From NCBI GenBank assembly GCA_020720945.1, contig DYNR01000030.1:1-14067 (forward strand): a DNA stretch of 14,067 bases, given 5' to 3'. The stretch's first letter is position 1. Each line of letters opens with the position of its first letter. The notes below the pieces were generated by a model. That model ran no database searches. It had not been told where the DNA came from and worked only from the letters and a program-made list of their open reading frames with translations. Both the position numbers and the translations under genes were made by a program. Positions 7,377-14,067 of this stretch are shown piece by piece. This stretch comes from Chthoniobacter flavus (GTDB lineage Bacteria > Verrucomicrobiota > Verrucomicrobiia > Chthoniobacterales > DYNR01).

Positions 7377-8003
7377 ATGGGGCACCGTGTTTTGAAGAAA
7401 ATGGAAAGCGAAAATCGGATACAGATCCATGTCTGGGAAGATACGGATTGGAAGCGGCGTTGCGAAGATGCGGCGCAGAGCGAGGGTGTCCTGCACCCCG
7501 AAATCCAACGGGACGCCAACGGGAAGCCGTTTTTCTCCGGTTGCCCCGAACTCTTTTTTAATGTCTCCACCACGCGCGGTCACACGGTCGCTGCTTTTGC
7601 GCCGTTCCCCGTCGGCATCGATTGGGAGCACCTCGGGCGCAAAGTGGCTTCCGTCCCCCGCATCATCCGCCGTTATTTCTTCGATGAGGAAATCGCGTGG
7701 GTGCAAGCATCTCCGCAAGAAGAAAACGCCCGCTTCCTCCACCTCTGGACGATCAAAGAAGCGTCGGTAAAGCTCGATGGCTGCGGGCTTTACGAAGGCG
7801 GGCTCTGCAACTGCCGGGCGGGGTTTGGCGAAGCGGCAGCCCCCCGCTTTTCGTTTCTCAACGGCAAACGCATCCACCTCGAAACTTTTTACATCGGAGA
7901 GGAATTTCTTGTCACCGTTGCCGCCTACCGAGATTTCCTGCTTGCTTTGCCCGCAAAATACCCAAAGCTGATTCCAAACATACTATGTCATTCCAAGAAT
8001 TAG
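7377..8003 (+). CDS. 4'-phosphopantetheinyl transferase, Sfp/HetI type
   Basis: Enzymes of this superfamily move the phosphopantetheine arm of coenzyme A onto a serine of acyl or peptidyl carrier proteins. The protein is 208 residues. Visible family motifs are the substrate-loop region GKPFFSG ... LFFNVS (49-64), GIDWE (80-84, magnesium ligands Asp82 and Glu84), and the block FFDEEIAWV ... FLHLWTIKEASVKLDG (101-135), which matches the W-x-x-KEA-x-K signature. The usual FN-I-SHS segment reads FNVSTT here, so the conserved histidine is replaced. I chose the ATG at 7377 because AGGTGG lies four bases before it; an ATG at 7401 is the alternative. The 3' end overlaps the helicase gene by 19 bases. 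No polyketide or peptide synthetase is nearby, so a role on the fatty-acid carrier protein is likely but inferred. Confidence 0.88.
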   Translation: MGHRVLKKMESENRIQIHVWEDTDWKRRCEDAAQSEGVLHPEIQRDANGKPFFSGCPELFFNVSTTRGHTVAAFAPFPVGIDWEHLGRKVASVPRIIRRYFFDEEIAWVQASPQEENARFLHLWTIKEASVKLDGCGLYEGGLCNCRAGFGEAAAPRFSFLNGKRIHLETFYIGEEFLVTVAAYRDFLLALPAKYPKLIPNILCHSKN

Positions 8004-9217
8004 GTTTATCTGAAGCGGTTTTGCACGGTGCCCAGCGCATGGGCTATGTGGACCCGAGCCCCATCCAGCTCCGCGCCATCCCCGTCATCCTCGAAGGCAA
8101 AGACTTGTGCGGCTCCGCGCAAACCGGGACAGGAAAAACGGCGGCCTTCGCCCTCCCCGTCCTCAGCAAAATGGGGCACTCCATCGGGCATCCCCGCTGC
8201 CTCGTTTTGGAGCCCACCCGCGAACTCGCCATGCAGGTGGAAACCGCCTTCCGCGATTACGCCCGTTTTTTAGATATAGAAGTCGCCCTCCTGCACGGCG
8301 GCGTCGGTTACGGGAAACAGCGGAGCCTCTTGGGTGGAGGTGCCGACATCATCGTCGCCACGCCCGGACGGCTTTTGGACCTCATGCAGGACAAGACCGC
8401 CCGCCTGGATAAAATCGAGTATCTCATTTTGGATGAAGTAGATAGGATGTTGGACATGGGCTTCCTGCCGGATGTCCGCCGCATCGTCGGCGCCTGCCCG
8501 CAACAACGCCAAACCCTCTTGTTTTCCGCCACCATCCCGCCCGAAATCCAACAGCTCGCTTCCTGGTGCCTCAAAGACCCCGAACGCATCGAAATCGGCG
8601 CGCACCGCTCCCCGGCGGAAACGGTCAACCACGCCTTTTACCCCGTCGCCAACGACCAAAAAAACGCGCTTCTCGAAGCCATGCTCAAACGGATCGACTT
8701 CGACAGCGTCCTGATTTTTACCCGCACAAAAGACGGGGCCGACCGCGTCGCCCGCGTCCTCAAAGCCCTCAACCATTCCGTCGCCGTCCTCCATTCCAAC
8801 CGCACCCAACCCGAACGCATCGATGCCCTCGAAGGCTTCAAACGCGGCCGTTACGAAATCATGGTCGCCACGGACATAGCCGCCCGCGGGATCGATATCG
8901 CCGGCGTTTCCCATGTCATAAACTACGATGTCCCCCAGCATCCGGAAGATTATGTCCACCGCATCGGGCGCACTGGTCGCGCCCAAAATGTCGGCGATGC
9001 CTTCACCATCATGGTCGCCGAAGAATATCCCCATGTAAAAGAGATCGAACGCTTCATCGGCCAGTCCGTCCCCCGTCTCAAGCTCGAAGGTTTTGAATAC
9101 AAATACACCGCGCTTTTTAACGAAGAAACCGTGGAAAACGCGCTGAAAAACGCCAAAGGATTTAACACGGGCAAAGGGATGCGCTTCGGGAGCGCGCGCG
9201 GCAAACGCAAGCGCTGA
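7985..9217 (+). CDS. DEAD-box ATP-dependent RNA helicase, RhlE-like
   Basis: An ATP-dependent RNA unwinding enzyme of the bacterial DEAD-box family, 410 residues. The motifs appear in order: Q motif (Phe3, SPIQ at 25-28), Walker A AQTGTGKT (45-52), PTRELA (77-82), GG (105-106), TPGR (126-129), motif II DEVD (150-153), SAT (181-183), FTRTKDGADRVA (245-256), ATDIAARGIDI (295-305) and HRIGRTGRA (325-333). Motif II is DEVD rather than DEAD; the catalytic Asp-Glu pair is kept, so activity is expected. The C-terminal tail is short and basic (GSARGKRKR), like RhlE-type proteins and unlike the long RNA-binding tails of CsdA or DbpA. The start at 7985 gives a complete Q motif; it overlaps the transferase gene and has no clear ribosome binding site, so translational coupling is likely. 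Roles in ribosome assembly or RNA decay are inferred from the family. Confidence 0.95.
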   Translation: MSFQELGLSEAVLHGAQRMGYVDPSPIQLRAIPVILEGKDLCGSAQTGTGKTAAFALPVLSKMGHSIGHPRCLVLEPTRELAMQVETAFRDYARFLDIEVALLHGGVGYGKQRSLLGGGADIIVATPGRLLDLMQDKTARLDKIEYLILDEVDRMLDMGFLPDVRRIVGACPQQRQTLLFSATIPPEIQQLASWCLKDPERIEIGAHRSPAETVNHAFYPVANDQKNALLEAMLKRIDFDSVLIFTRTKDGADRVARVLKALNHSVAVLHSNRTQPERIDALEGFKRGRYEIMVATDIAARGIDIAGVSHVINYDVPQHPEDYVHRIGRTGRAQNVGDAFTIMVAEEYPHVKEIERFIGQSVPRLKLEGFEYKYTALFNEETVENALKNAKGFNTGKGMRFGSARGKRKR

Positions 9218-9239
9218 TGCCGCGGAGCAGGCCTTGTCC

Positions 9240-9968
9240 ATGAGGATCGACATTCTCACGCCTTTCCCGGAAATCTGCGCTGGTCCTCTCTCCAGCAGCA
9301 TTCTCAAACGGGTGCAAAAGAAGGGGTTAGCCGAAATATGCCCCCGCGATCTCCGGGATTGGACAAACGACCGCCACCGCACGACCGACGATTCTCCTTA
9401 CGGCGGCGGCCCTGGCATGGTGATGAAAATCGAACCCATCTACCGCGCCCTCAACGACCTCCGCTCCCCGTCTTCCCGCACCCTTTTCCTTTCCCCGCAA
9501 GGTCGCCCTTTCAATCAAAAAACCGCCGCCCGCCTGGCCGCAGAAACACATCTCATTTTTCTTTGCGGACACTACGAAGGCGTGGACCAGCGGGTCTGCG
9601 ACCACTTGGTGGACGAAGAAATTTCCATCGGCGACTATGTCCTGACCAACGGCGCGCTGGCCGCCCTTGTTGTCATTGATGCCGTCGTGCGCCTGCTTCC
9701 CGGCGCCCTCGGAAACGAGGAATCGGCTGTTCGTGACTCCTTCCAAAAGCCCCTCCTCGACCATCCCCATTACACGAAACCCGCCGTCTTCGAGAGCTGG
9801 GAAGTCCCCGAAATCCTGCTTTCCGGAAACCACGCAGCCATCGAAAAATGGCGTGAGCAGCAAGCTTTGGAAAGGACGCGAACCCTCCGCCCCGACCTTC
9901 TGGAAACGCAAAGGACTCCGTCTGCTGGAAACTCCGAAACGCGGGCGAACGAAGAAAAAACTCCATGA
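9240..9968 (+). CDS. trmD: tRNA (guanine-37-N1)-methyltransferase
   Basis: TrmD methylates G37 next to the anticodon of tRNAs that read codons such as CUN, CCN and CGG, preventing +1 frameshifts. The protein is 242 residues, the usual length. It begins MRIDILTPFPE and shows the SAM-binding trefoil knot: LFLSPQGRPF (82-91), LCGHYEGVDQRV (108-119) and EEISIGDYVLTNGALAAL (126-143). The C-terminal domain has HYTKP (177-181) and WEVPEILLSGNH (187-198). The final 25 residues are polar and probably disordered. A TTG at 9234 in the same frame has a GGAG at better distance, so the start could be two codons earlier. The gene is 22 bases after the helicase gene and its stop overlaps the next gene by four bases. 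The usual neighbours rpsP, rimM and rplS are not here. Confidence 0.96.
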   Translation: MRIDILTPFPEICAGPLSSSILKRVQKKGLAEICPRDLRDWTNDRHRTTDDSPYGGGPGMVMKIEPIYRALNDLRSPSSRTLFLSPQGRPFNQKTAARLAAETHLIFLCGHYEGVDQRVCDHLVDEEISIGDYVLTNGALAALVVIDAVVRLLPGALGNEESAVRDSFQKPLLDHPHYTKPAVFESWEVPEILLSGNHAAIEKWREQQALERTRTLRPDLLETQRTPSAGNSETRANEEKTP

Positions 9969-10660
9969 GCCACCGCACGAGCCCGCTCCGAATCGCCGCC
10001 GCAGCTATTAAAAAAAACATCCTTCCCGGCCTCCTGTTGCAAGCCGTGATGGGCGTTTTCCTCGCTGCGTATTTCTGGCACCAGCCCACCCGTTTTTGTC
10101 TCGAACAAATCTCTGCCATCAAAGAGGAAGCCGGTTTCGCGTTCACCGCACTCGCGTATTGCCTTTCCAGCGCGATCTTGCCAGAAATCCTAAAAATCGC
10201 CTTCTTCCAAAAAGGGAAACCGACAAAGCAAAACCTTTGGTCTGCGGTGAGTTCTGCCCCGATTTGGGCGGCCGCTGGCATCATGGTTGACCTTTTTTAC
10301 CGCTTCCAGATTTTCTTGTTCGGGAGCGGAAACGACCTCCCGACCCTCTTGGCAAAAATTGCCGTGGACCAGTTTTTATTCAGCCCCTTCGTCGCAAATT
10401 TCTTGGTTATTTCCGCATTTTGTTGGCGGGAAGAAAACTTCCGTTCCGCCTCATTTTTTTCCCGTGGGCTCCGCGCTTTTTTTGTGGAAAAAGTTTTCCC
10501 CGTGCAAATTGCGGGCTGGTGCGTATGGCCGCCCGCCGTCGCCATCATTTACTCCATGCCCCCCGCAACGCAAATTCCCATCGCCGTTTTGGTTCAAACT
10601 TTTTGGGTTCTCGTTTTCACCGCGTTGAACCGCTCCAAATCCGAGACGGTCGAGATTTAG
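9965..10660 (+). CDS. Integral membrane protein resembling the Mpv17/PMP22 family
   Basis: A 231-residue hydrophobic protein with about four or five membrane segments (approximately 18-38, 57-77, 95-120, 134-153 and 178-220). The second half has the spacing of Mpv17/PMP22 proteins: a KIAVDQFLFSPF block (131-142) resembling the family's K-x-x-x-DQ-x-x-x-x-P, then W-C-VWPP (185-190) followed by IIYSMP and QIP, resembling W-x-x-WP ... NF-x-x-VP. That family is best known from peroxisomal and inner mitochondrial membranes of eukaryotes, with poorly studied bacterial relatives. The final NRSKSETVEI tail is polar. The ATG overlaps the trmD stop as ATGA, so the two are translationally coupled. I see the membrane character and the motifs directly; the family call rests on pattern recall. 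Function is unknown; a channel or membrane-integrity role would be a guess. Confidence 0.6.
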   Translation: MSHRTSPLRIAAAAIKKNILPGLLLQAVMGVFLAAYFWHQPTRFCLEQISAIKEEAGFAFTALAYCLSSAILPEILKIAFFQKGKPTKQNLWSAVSSAPIWAAAGIMVDLFYRFQIFLFGSGNDLPTLLAKIAVDQFLFSPFVANFLVISAFCWREENFRSASFFSRGLRAFFVEKVFPVQIAGWCVWPPAVAIIYSMPPATQIPIAVLVQTFWVLVFTALNRSKSETVEI

Positions 10661-10696
10661 GGGTTGGGAAAAAAGAAATGTCAATGGTCTTGAGTG

Positions 10697-10750
10697 CCAA
10701 CGGCGCATCAGGTGATAGCCCTGGGCTATCCCATTTGGCCCCGTTGGGGC
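10697..10750. repeat. Nested palindromic element (REP-like) between core block and hsdM
   Basis: Two perfect small hairpins sit side by side: GATAGCC-CTG-GGCTATC (10714-10730) and GCCCC-GTT-GGGGC (10738-10750). In addition an outer pair, CCAACGG (10697-10703) and CCGTTGG (10741-10747), brackets the first hairpin, giving an alternative larger fold. There is no following T-run, so it is not a classical terminator, though it could stall transcription after the membrane-protein gene, which ends 36 bases upstream. Short GC-rich nested palindromes like this are typical of REP-type elements spread by RAYT transposases; no transposase is in the window. Confidence 0.55.
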
Positions 10751-10808
10751 GTTAAGTTGCACCACATTCGGCCCCCCATTTCAGTCTCTTTTACCTCGTA
10801 AAACGCTG

Positions 10809-10833
10809 TCCAGTTTTGTTCACTCGCCGACAG
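10809..10833 (+). repeat. 25-base dispersed repeat, copy 2 (upstream of hsdM)
   Basis: The second copy of the sequence at 7311-7335, in the same orientation and matching 22 of 25 positions, including the unbroken TCACTCGCCGA (10820-10830). It lies 109 bases before the hsdM start, inside the 282-base gene-free stretch 10661-10942. Beyond the palindromic element and this repeat I see in that stretch only an AT-rich patch around 10850-10862; no convincing promoter boxes or small gene. Confidence 0.6.
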
Positions 10834-10942
10834 TTTCACACTTAGGAGTTGTTATTTTTTTAATGGAAATGCTACCCTGCCGTTCATCGAGAGCCGCTCC
10901 CAAATACCATGAACCGCTCTTTCGAAAAACGCATTTCACATC

Positions 10943-13003
10943 ATGAACGAACCCGCCAAATTCAACAATGTCGTCAGCTTCCTTTGGGCGATTGCCGATC
11001 TCCTCAACGGCGCTTTCAAGAAAAGCGAGTTCCAGAAAATCATCCTGCCATTCACCGTGTTGCGCCGATTGGACTACGCGCTGGAAGCCACCAAAGCCAA
11101 GGTGCTGGAAACCGAGCAAACGCTGAAGGAGAAGGGCTTGGAGAACCGCCACGGCCAGCTCTGCCGCGCCGCCGGATACGCCTTCTACAACACTTCCAAG
11201 TTCACCTACGAAAGCCTCTTGCACGACGATGCCAACCTCGCGCTGAACCTACGCCAGTTCGTCATGGGTTTCTCGCCCAATGTCCGCGAAATCTTCGCCG
11301 CATTCAACTTCGACGACACGATCCGCGACCTCAGCCGCGTGAACCTGCTCTATCTGCTCATGGAGCGTTTCAACGAGAAAAGCAAGGTGGACCTGCGCCC
11401 CGCCTCGATGTCAAACCACGAGATGGGCTATGTTTTCGAGCACCTGCTCCGCAAATTTAACGAAGCTCTCAACGAAAACCCCGGAGAGCATTTCACGCCC
11501 CGCGACGCCATCCGTCTGATGGTCGATCTGGTGCTCATGCTCGACTCCGAGTTGGCTGGAACCGAAGGGGTTGCCCGCACCGTCTATGACTGCGGTTGCG
11601 GCACCGGCGGCATCCTTTCCATCACCAAAGAACAGATCCTCCAGATCAACCCGCAAGCCAAGGTCTTCCTTTACGGCCAAGAGCTCAACCCGTTCACATG
11701 GGCTATCGCCCGCGCCGATATGCTCATCTTGGAACCCGAGGGCAAGGACGCAGAAAATATCAAGCTTGGCAGCACGCTATCGAACGACCAACTCTCGGAG
11801 ATGCGCTTTGACCTCCAGTTCGTCAATCCGCCCTACGGCTACGAGTGGAGCAAGGACTTCGATGCCGTCACCGCAGAGGCGGCACGCGGTTTTGAGGGGC
11901 GCTTCGGGGCAGGGACACCGCGGAAGTCGGATGGCCAGATGCTTTTCTTGCAGCACCTCATCGCCCGCATGAACGACCCGGAGGAAGCCCAGAGCACCAT
12001 CGGCATCATCCTCAACGGTTCGCCGCTCTTCACTGGCGGCGCAGGCTCGGGCGAGTCGGAAATCCGTCGCTGGATTCTGGAAAACGACTGGCTCGAAGCC
12101 ATCATCGCCCTACCTCAGCAGCTCTTTTATAACACCGGCATCGGCACCTACATCTGGCTGCTCAGCAACCGCAAGCCCGCCGCCCATCGGGGCAAGGTTG
12201 TGCTGGTGGATGCTTCGGGCGAGGATTTTTGGTCGGCTATGCCGAAGAGCCTCGGCAACAAGCGCCGCGAAATCACCGAGGCCCACAAGCGAACGATTCT
12301 CCAAATGGTCAAAGCCCGCAAGGAAGGGCCGCATCTGAAGATTTTCGACACCACGGATTTCGGCTACCGCGAAATCAAAGTGCTGCGCCCGCTCAAGTTG
12401 CGCTTTGTGGTCAATGCCGAATCGCTCGCCCGCCTCGATGCCCAACCAGCCTTCAAAAATCTGGCAGTCAGCAAAAAGAAAGATCCCGCCGAGCAGAAGC
12501 GCGACGAGCAGGAAGGTCGCACACTACAAGCCGCAATCCGCACCGCGCTGCAACCTCTCGCCGAGAGGACTTACTTGAGCCGCGAAAAATTCACCGCCGA
12601 CCTAGAGGCTACACTCAAGAAGGCGGGCTTGAAACTCAAGGCTCCCGTGTTCAAAGCCATTCTGGCTGGAATCGGCGAGCGCGATGAGGCCGCTGAAATC
12701 TGCCGCGACAGCGACGGCAACCCCGAACCCGATCCCGACCTGAACGATACCGAAAATGTGCCTCTCAAGGAAAAGGTCGAAGCCTACTTTGCACGCGAGG
12801 TCACGCCCCATGTCCCCGATGCTTGGATTGATTCAACCTATTGCGATGCCAAGGACGGCAAGGTAGGCCGCGTCGGCTACGAGATTCCCTTCAACCGCCA
12901 TTTCTATGTCTTCCAGCCGCCCCGCCCCCTGAGCGCGATTGATGCCGACCTCAAAACCTGCACCGACCGCATCCTCACCATGATCGGGGGGCTGACGCAA
13001 TGA
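10943..13003 (+). CDS. hsdM: Type I restriction-modification system methylase subunit
   Basis: An N6-adenine DNA methyltransferase of the HsdM type, 686 residues. In type I systems two HsdM subunits and one HsdS form the modification enzyme, and HsdR adds restriction. An N-terminal helical domain (about 5-150) begins with FLWAIADLLNGAFKKSEF. Then come GEHFTPR (181-187), the SAM-binding motif I DCGCGTGG (216-223) and the catalytic motif IV NPPY (295-298). Residues about 325-480 complete the methylase fold. The C-terminal region (about 520-686) ends with the YEIPFNRHFYVF stretch common in this family; it is longer than E. coli HsdM by roughly 150 residues. The start at 10943 matches the family N-terminus; no strong ribosome binding site is visible. 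The stop overlaps the next gene as ATGA. AAG for lysine looks more frequent here than in the core genes, consistent with acquisition. Confidence 0.93.
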   Translation: MNEPAKFNNVVSFLWAIADLLNGAFKKSEFQKIILPFTVLRRLDYALEATKAKVLETEQTLKEKGLENRHGQLCRAAGYAFYNTSKFTYESLLHDDANLALNLRQFVMGFSPNVREIFAAFNFDDTIRDLSRVNLLYLLMERFNEKSKVDLRPASMSNHEMGYVFEHLLRKFNEALNENPGEHFTPRDAIRLMVDLVLMLDSELAGTEGVARTVYDCGCGTGGILSITKEQILQINPQAKVFLYGQELNPFTWAIARADMLILEPEGKDAENIKLGSTLSNDQLSEMRFDLQFVNPPYGYEWSKDFDAVTAEAARGFEGRFGAGTPRKSDGQMLFLQHLIARMNDPEEAQSTIGIILNGSPLFTGGAGSGESEIRRWILENDWLEAIIALPQQLFYNTGIGTYIWLLSNRKPAAHRGKVVLVDASGEDFWSAMPKSLGNKRREITEAHKRTILQMVKARKEGPHLKIFDTTDFGYREIKVLRPLKLRFVVNAESLARLDAQPAFKNLAVSKKKDPAEQKRDEQEGRTLQAAIRTALQPLAERTYLSREKFTADLEATLKKAGLKLKAPVFKAILAGIGERDEAAEICRDSDGNPEPDPDLNDTENVPLKEKVEAYFAREVTPHVPDAWIDSTYCDAKDGKVGRVGYEIPFNRHFYVFQPPRPLSAIDADLKTCTDRILTMIGGLTQ

Positions 13004-14067
13004 ACGAGACCTCCCGCATCGAATACAAAAAAGAACTCACTCCCGACTTAGACCTTGAGAAGGAGGTCATCGCCTTTCTCAACTCCCACGAAGGCGGGAT
13101 CATCTACATCGGAGTGGACAAGACTGGCAACCGGATAGGCGTGGCTGATGCGGATGGCGATATGCTCAAAATCAAAGACCGCATCAAAAACAACATCATG
13201 CCCTCCGCCATGGGGCTCTTTGATGTCGTGGATGAAGAGCATCACGGCATCACCTGCATCAAGATCATCGTCGCCAGTGGCAGTGAAAAACCCTACGCAA
13301 AAAAGAAATACGGTATGACCGAAAAGGGTTGCTACATCCGCCTGGGCACCGCCGCAGAGCCGATGCCTGCCCCCATGATCGAAAAACTCTTCGCCTCCCG
13401 CACCCGCAACTCCATCGGCAAAATCAAATCCCACCGCCAGTCCCTCAGCTTTGAGCAACTCCGCATCTACTACGAAGAAAAACGCAAACCGCTCAATAAG
13501 CAGTTCCTCACCAACTTGGAACTCCTCACCGAAGACGGCTCCCTCAACTACGCCGCTTACCTCCTCGCCGATGAAAATGGCCTCTCGATCAAAGTCGCCA
13601 AATACCAAGGCCGCGATCGGGTCGTCCTCACCGAAAGCAACGAATACGGATACTGCTCTCTCGTCAAGGCCACCAAAAGCGTCTTGGATAAACTCGACTT
13701 GGAAAACAAAACCGCCTCGACCATCACCGCAAAAGGCCGCACCGATGTCCGCCTCTGGAACACCATCGCCCTCCGTGAGGCTGTCATCAATGCCATCGTC
13801 CACAACGACTACACCCGCGAAGTCCCTCCCAAGTTTGAAATCTTTGCCGACCGCATCGAAATCACTTCCGCAGGCTCCCTGCCCGATGGCTTGAGCGAAG
13901 CCGAGTTTTTCGAGGGCTATTCCATCCCCCGCAACAAGGAACTCATGCGGATATTCAAAGACCTCGATATGGTCGAGCACCTCGGCTCCGGCATCCCCCG
14001 TATCACCCAGTTTTTCCCGCAAAGTTGCTTCCGTTTCTCCGAAAACTTCATCCGCTCCTCCTTCCCC
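13000..14067 (+). CDS. AlbA_2 (Schlafen-like) and GHKL-ATPase domain protein, 3' end beyond window
   Basis: An open frame of 356 codons that runs off the window end. Residues about 4-125 are an AlbA_2/Schlafen-type domain: RIEYKKEL, then EVIAFLNSHEGGIIYIGVDKTG (spanning 22-43) and GCYIRLGTAAEPM (110-122). Residues about 255-340 look like a GHKL ATPase: an N-box REAVINAIVHNDYT (259-272) with Glu260, Asn264 and His268, a G1 box DRIEITSAG (284-292), and GSGIPRI (329-335). Proteins with this order (COG2865 type) are annotated as putative transcriptional regulators or helicase-related and often carry a C-terminal winged helix, which would lie outside the window. The ATG overlaps the hsdM stop by four bases, so it is part of the restriction-modification operon. 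It may regulate the locus or act in defence; neither can be shown here. Confidence 0.88.
   Translation, partial: MNETSRIEYKKELTPDLDLEKEVIAFLNSHEGGIIYIGVDKTGNRIGVADADGDMLKIKDRIKNNIMPSAMGLFDVVDEEHHGITCIKIIVASGSEKPYAKKKYGMTEKGCYIRLGTAAEPMPAPMIEKLFASRTRNSIGKIKSHRQSLSFEQLRIYYEEKRKPLNKQFLTNLELLTEDGSLNYAAYLLADENGLSIKVAKYQGRDRVVLTESNEYGYCSLVKATKSVLDKLDLENKTASTITAKGRTDVRLWNTIALREAVINAIVHNDYTREVPPKFEIFADRIEITSAGSLPDGLSEAEFFEGYSIPRNKELMRIFKDLDMVEHLGSGIPRITQFFPQSCFRFSENFIRSSFP

Noticed and set aside
7363..7400. Bases such as AGGTGGCAGAATGG recall the 5' part of a leucine or serine tRNA.
   Set aside because: There is no closing acceptor stem, no anticodon stem and no T-loop downstream; the stretch is the ribosome binding site and start of the transferase gene.
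8270..9382. Long minus-strand open frame (370 codons) opposite the helicase and the start of trmD.
   Set aside because: The plus strand carries every DEAD-box motif in order; the antisense frame has no recognisable domain and arises from GC-biased codon use.
10661..10942. CRISPR array or small RNA gene in the largest gene-free stretch.
   Set aside because: There is no regularly spaced repeat; the hairpins are a single nested palindrome with no promoter or terminator pair around it.
13048..14022. Minus-strand open frame of 324 codons at the right edge.
   Set aside because: The plus-strand frame has AlbA_2 and GHKL motifs and an ATGA overlap with hsdM, so the antisense frame is a shadow.

Overview
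The window is a compact piece of a bacterial chromosome (moderately GC-rich by eye) with two oppositely oriented blocks of core genes and, at the right edge, a probable mobile defence locus. The best clue to the host is IspG. It is about 590 residues long, with a second barrel-like domain inserted before the Fe-S domain. That form is known from plants, Chlamydiae, Bacteroidetes and the Verrucomicrobia/PVC group. The gene mix suggests a verrucomicrobial or other PVC bacterium; this is inference, not proof.

Left block, minus strand, read right to left from 7242 to 62: a secreted protein with a BsuPI-like (IPU) domain, a LemA-family membrane protein, trpE, trpG, the site-2 protease rseP, ispG, then a hairpin with a T-run and a small STAS anti-sigma-factor antagonist. 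Gaps from the secreted protein to ispG are only 7 to 58 bases, so read-through is plausible. The block mixes tryptophan synthesis, envelope stress proteolysis and isoprenoid synthesis. The usual partners (other trp genes, dxr, an RsbW-type kinase) are not in the window.

A divergent gap at 7243-7376 separates it from the right block on the plus strand. That block holds an Sfp-type phosphopantetheinyl transferase, an RhlE-like DEAD-box helicase with DEVD in motif II, trmD and a small membrane protein resembling Mpv17/PMP22. Overlaps of 19 and 4 bases and one gap of 22 bases indicate a single operon.

From 10661 to 10942 there is no gene. This stretch holds a nested palindromic element (10697-10750) and one copy of a 25-base sequence. 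The other copy, matching at 22 of 25 positions, lies in the divergent gap before the transferase gene.

From 10943 to the window end is a type I restriction-modification methylase (HsdM) whose stop codon overlaps the start of an AlbA_2/GHKL-ATPase (Schlafen-like) protein. The latter is cut by the window end. No hsdS or hsdR is visible; they could lie to the right. This looks like a defence island joined to housekeeping genes. The most interesting items are the paired 25-base intergenic sequence, the hsdM-AlbA_2 arrangement and the Mpv17-like protein coupled to trmD.
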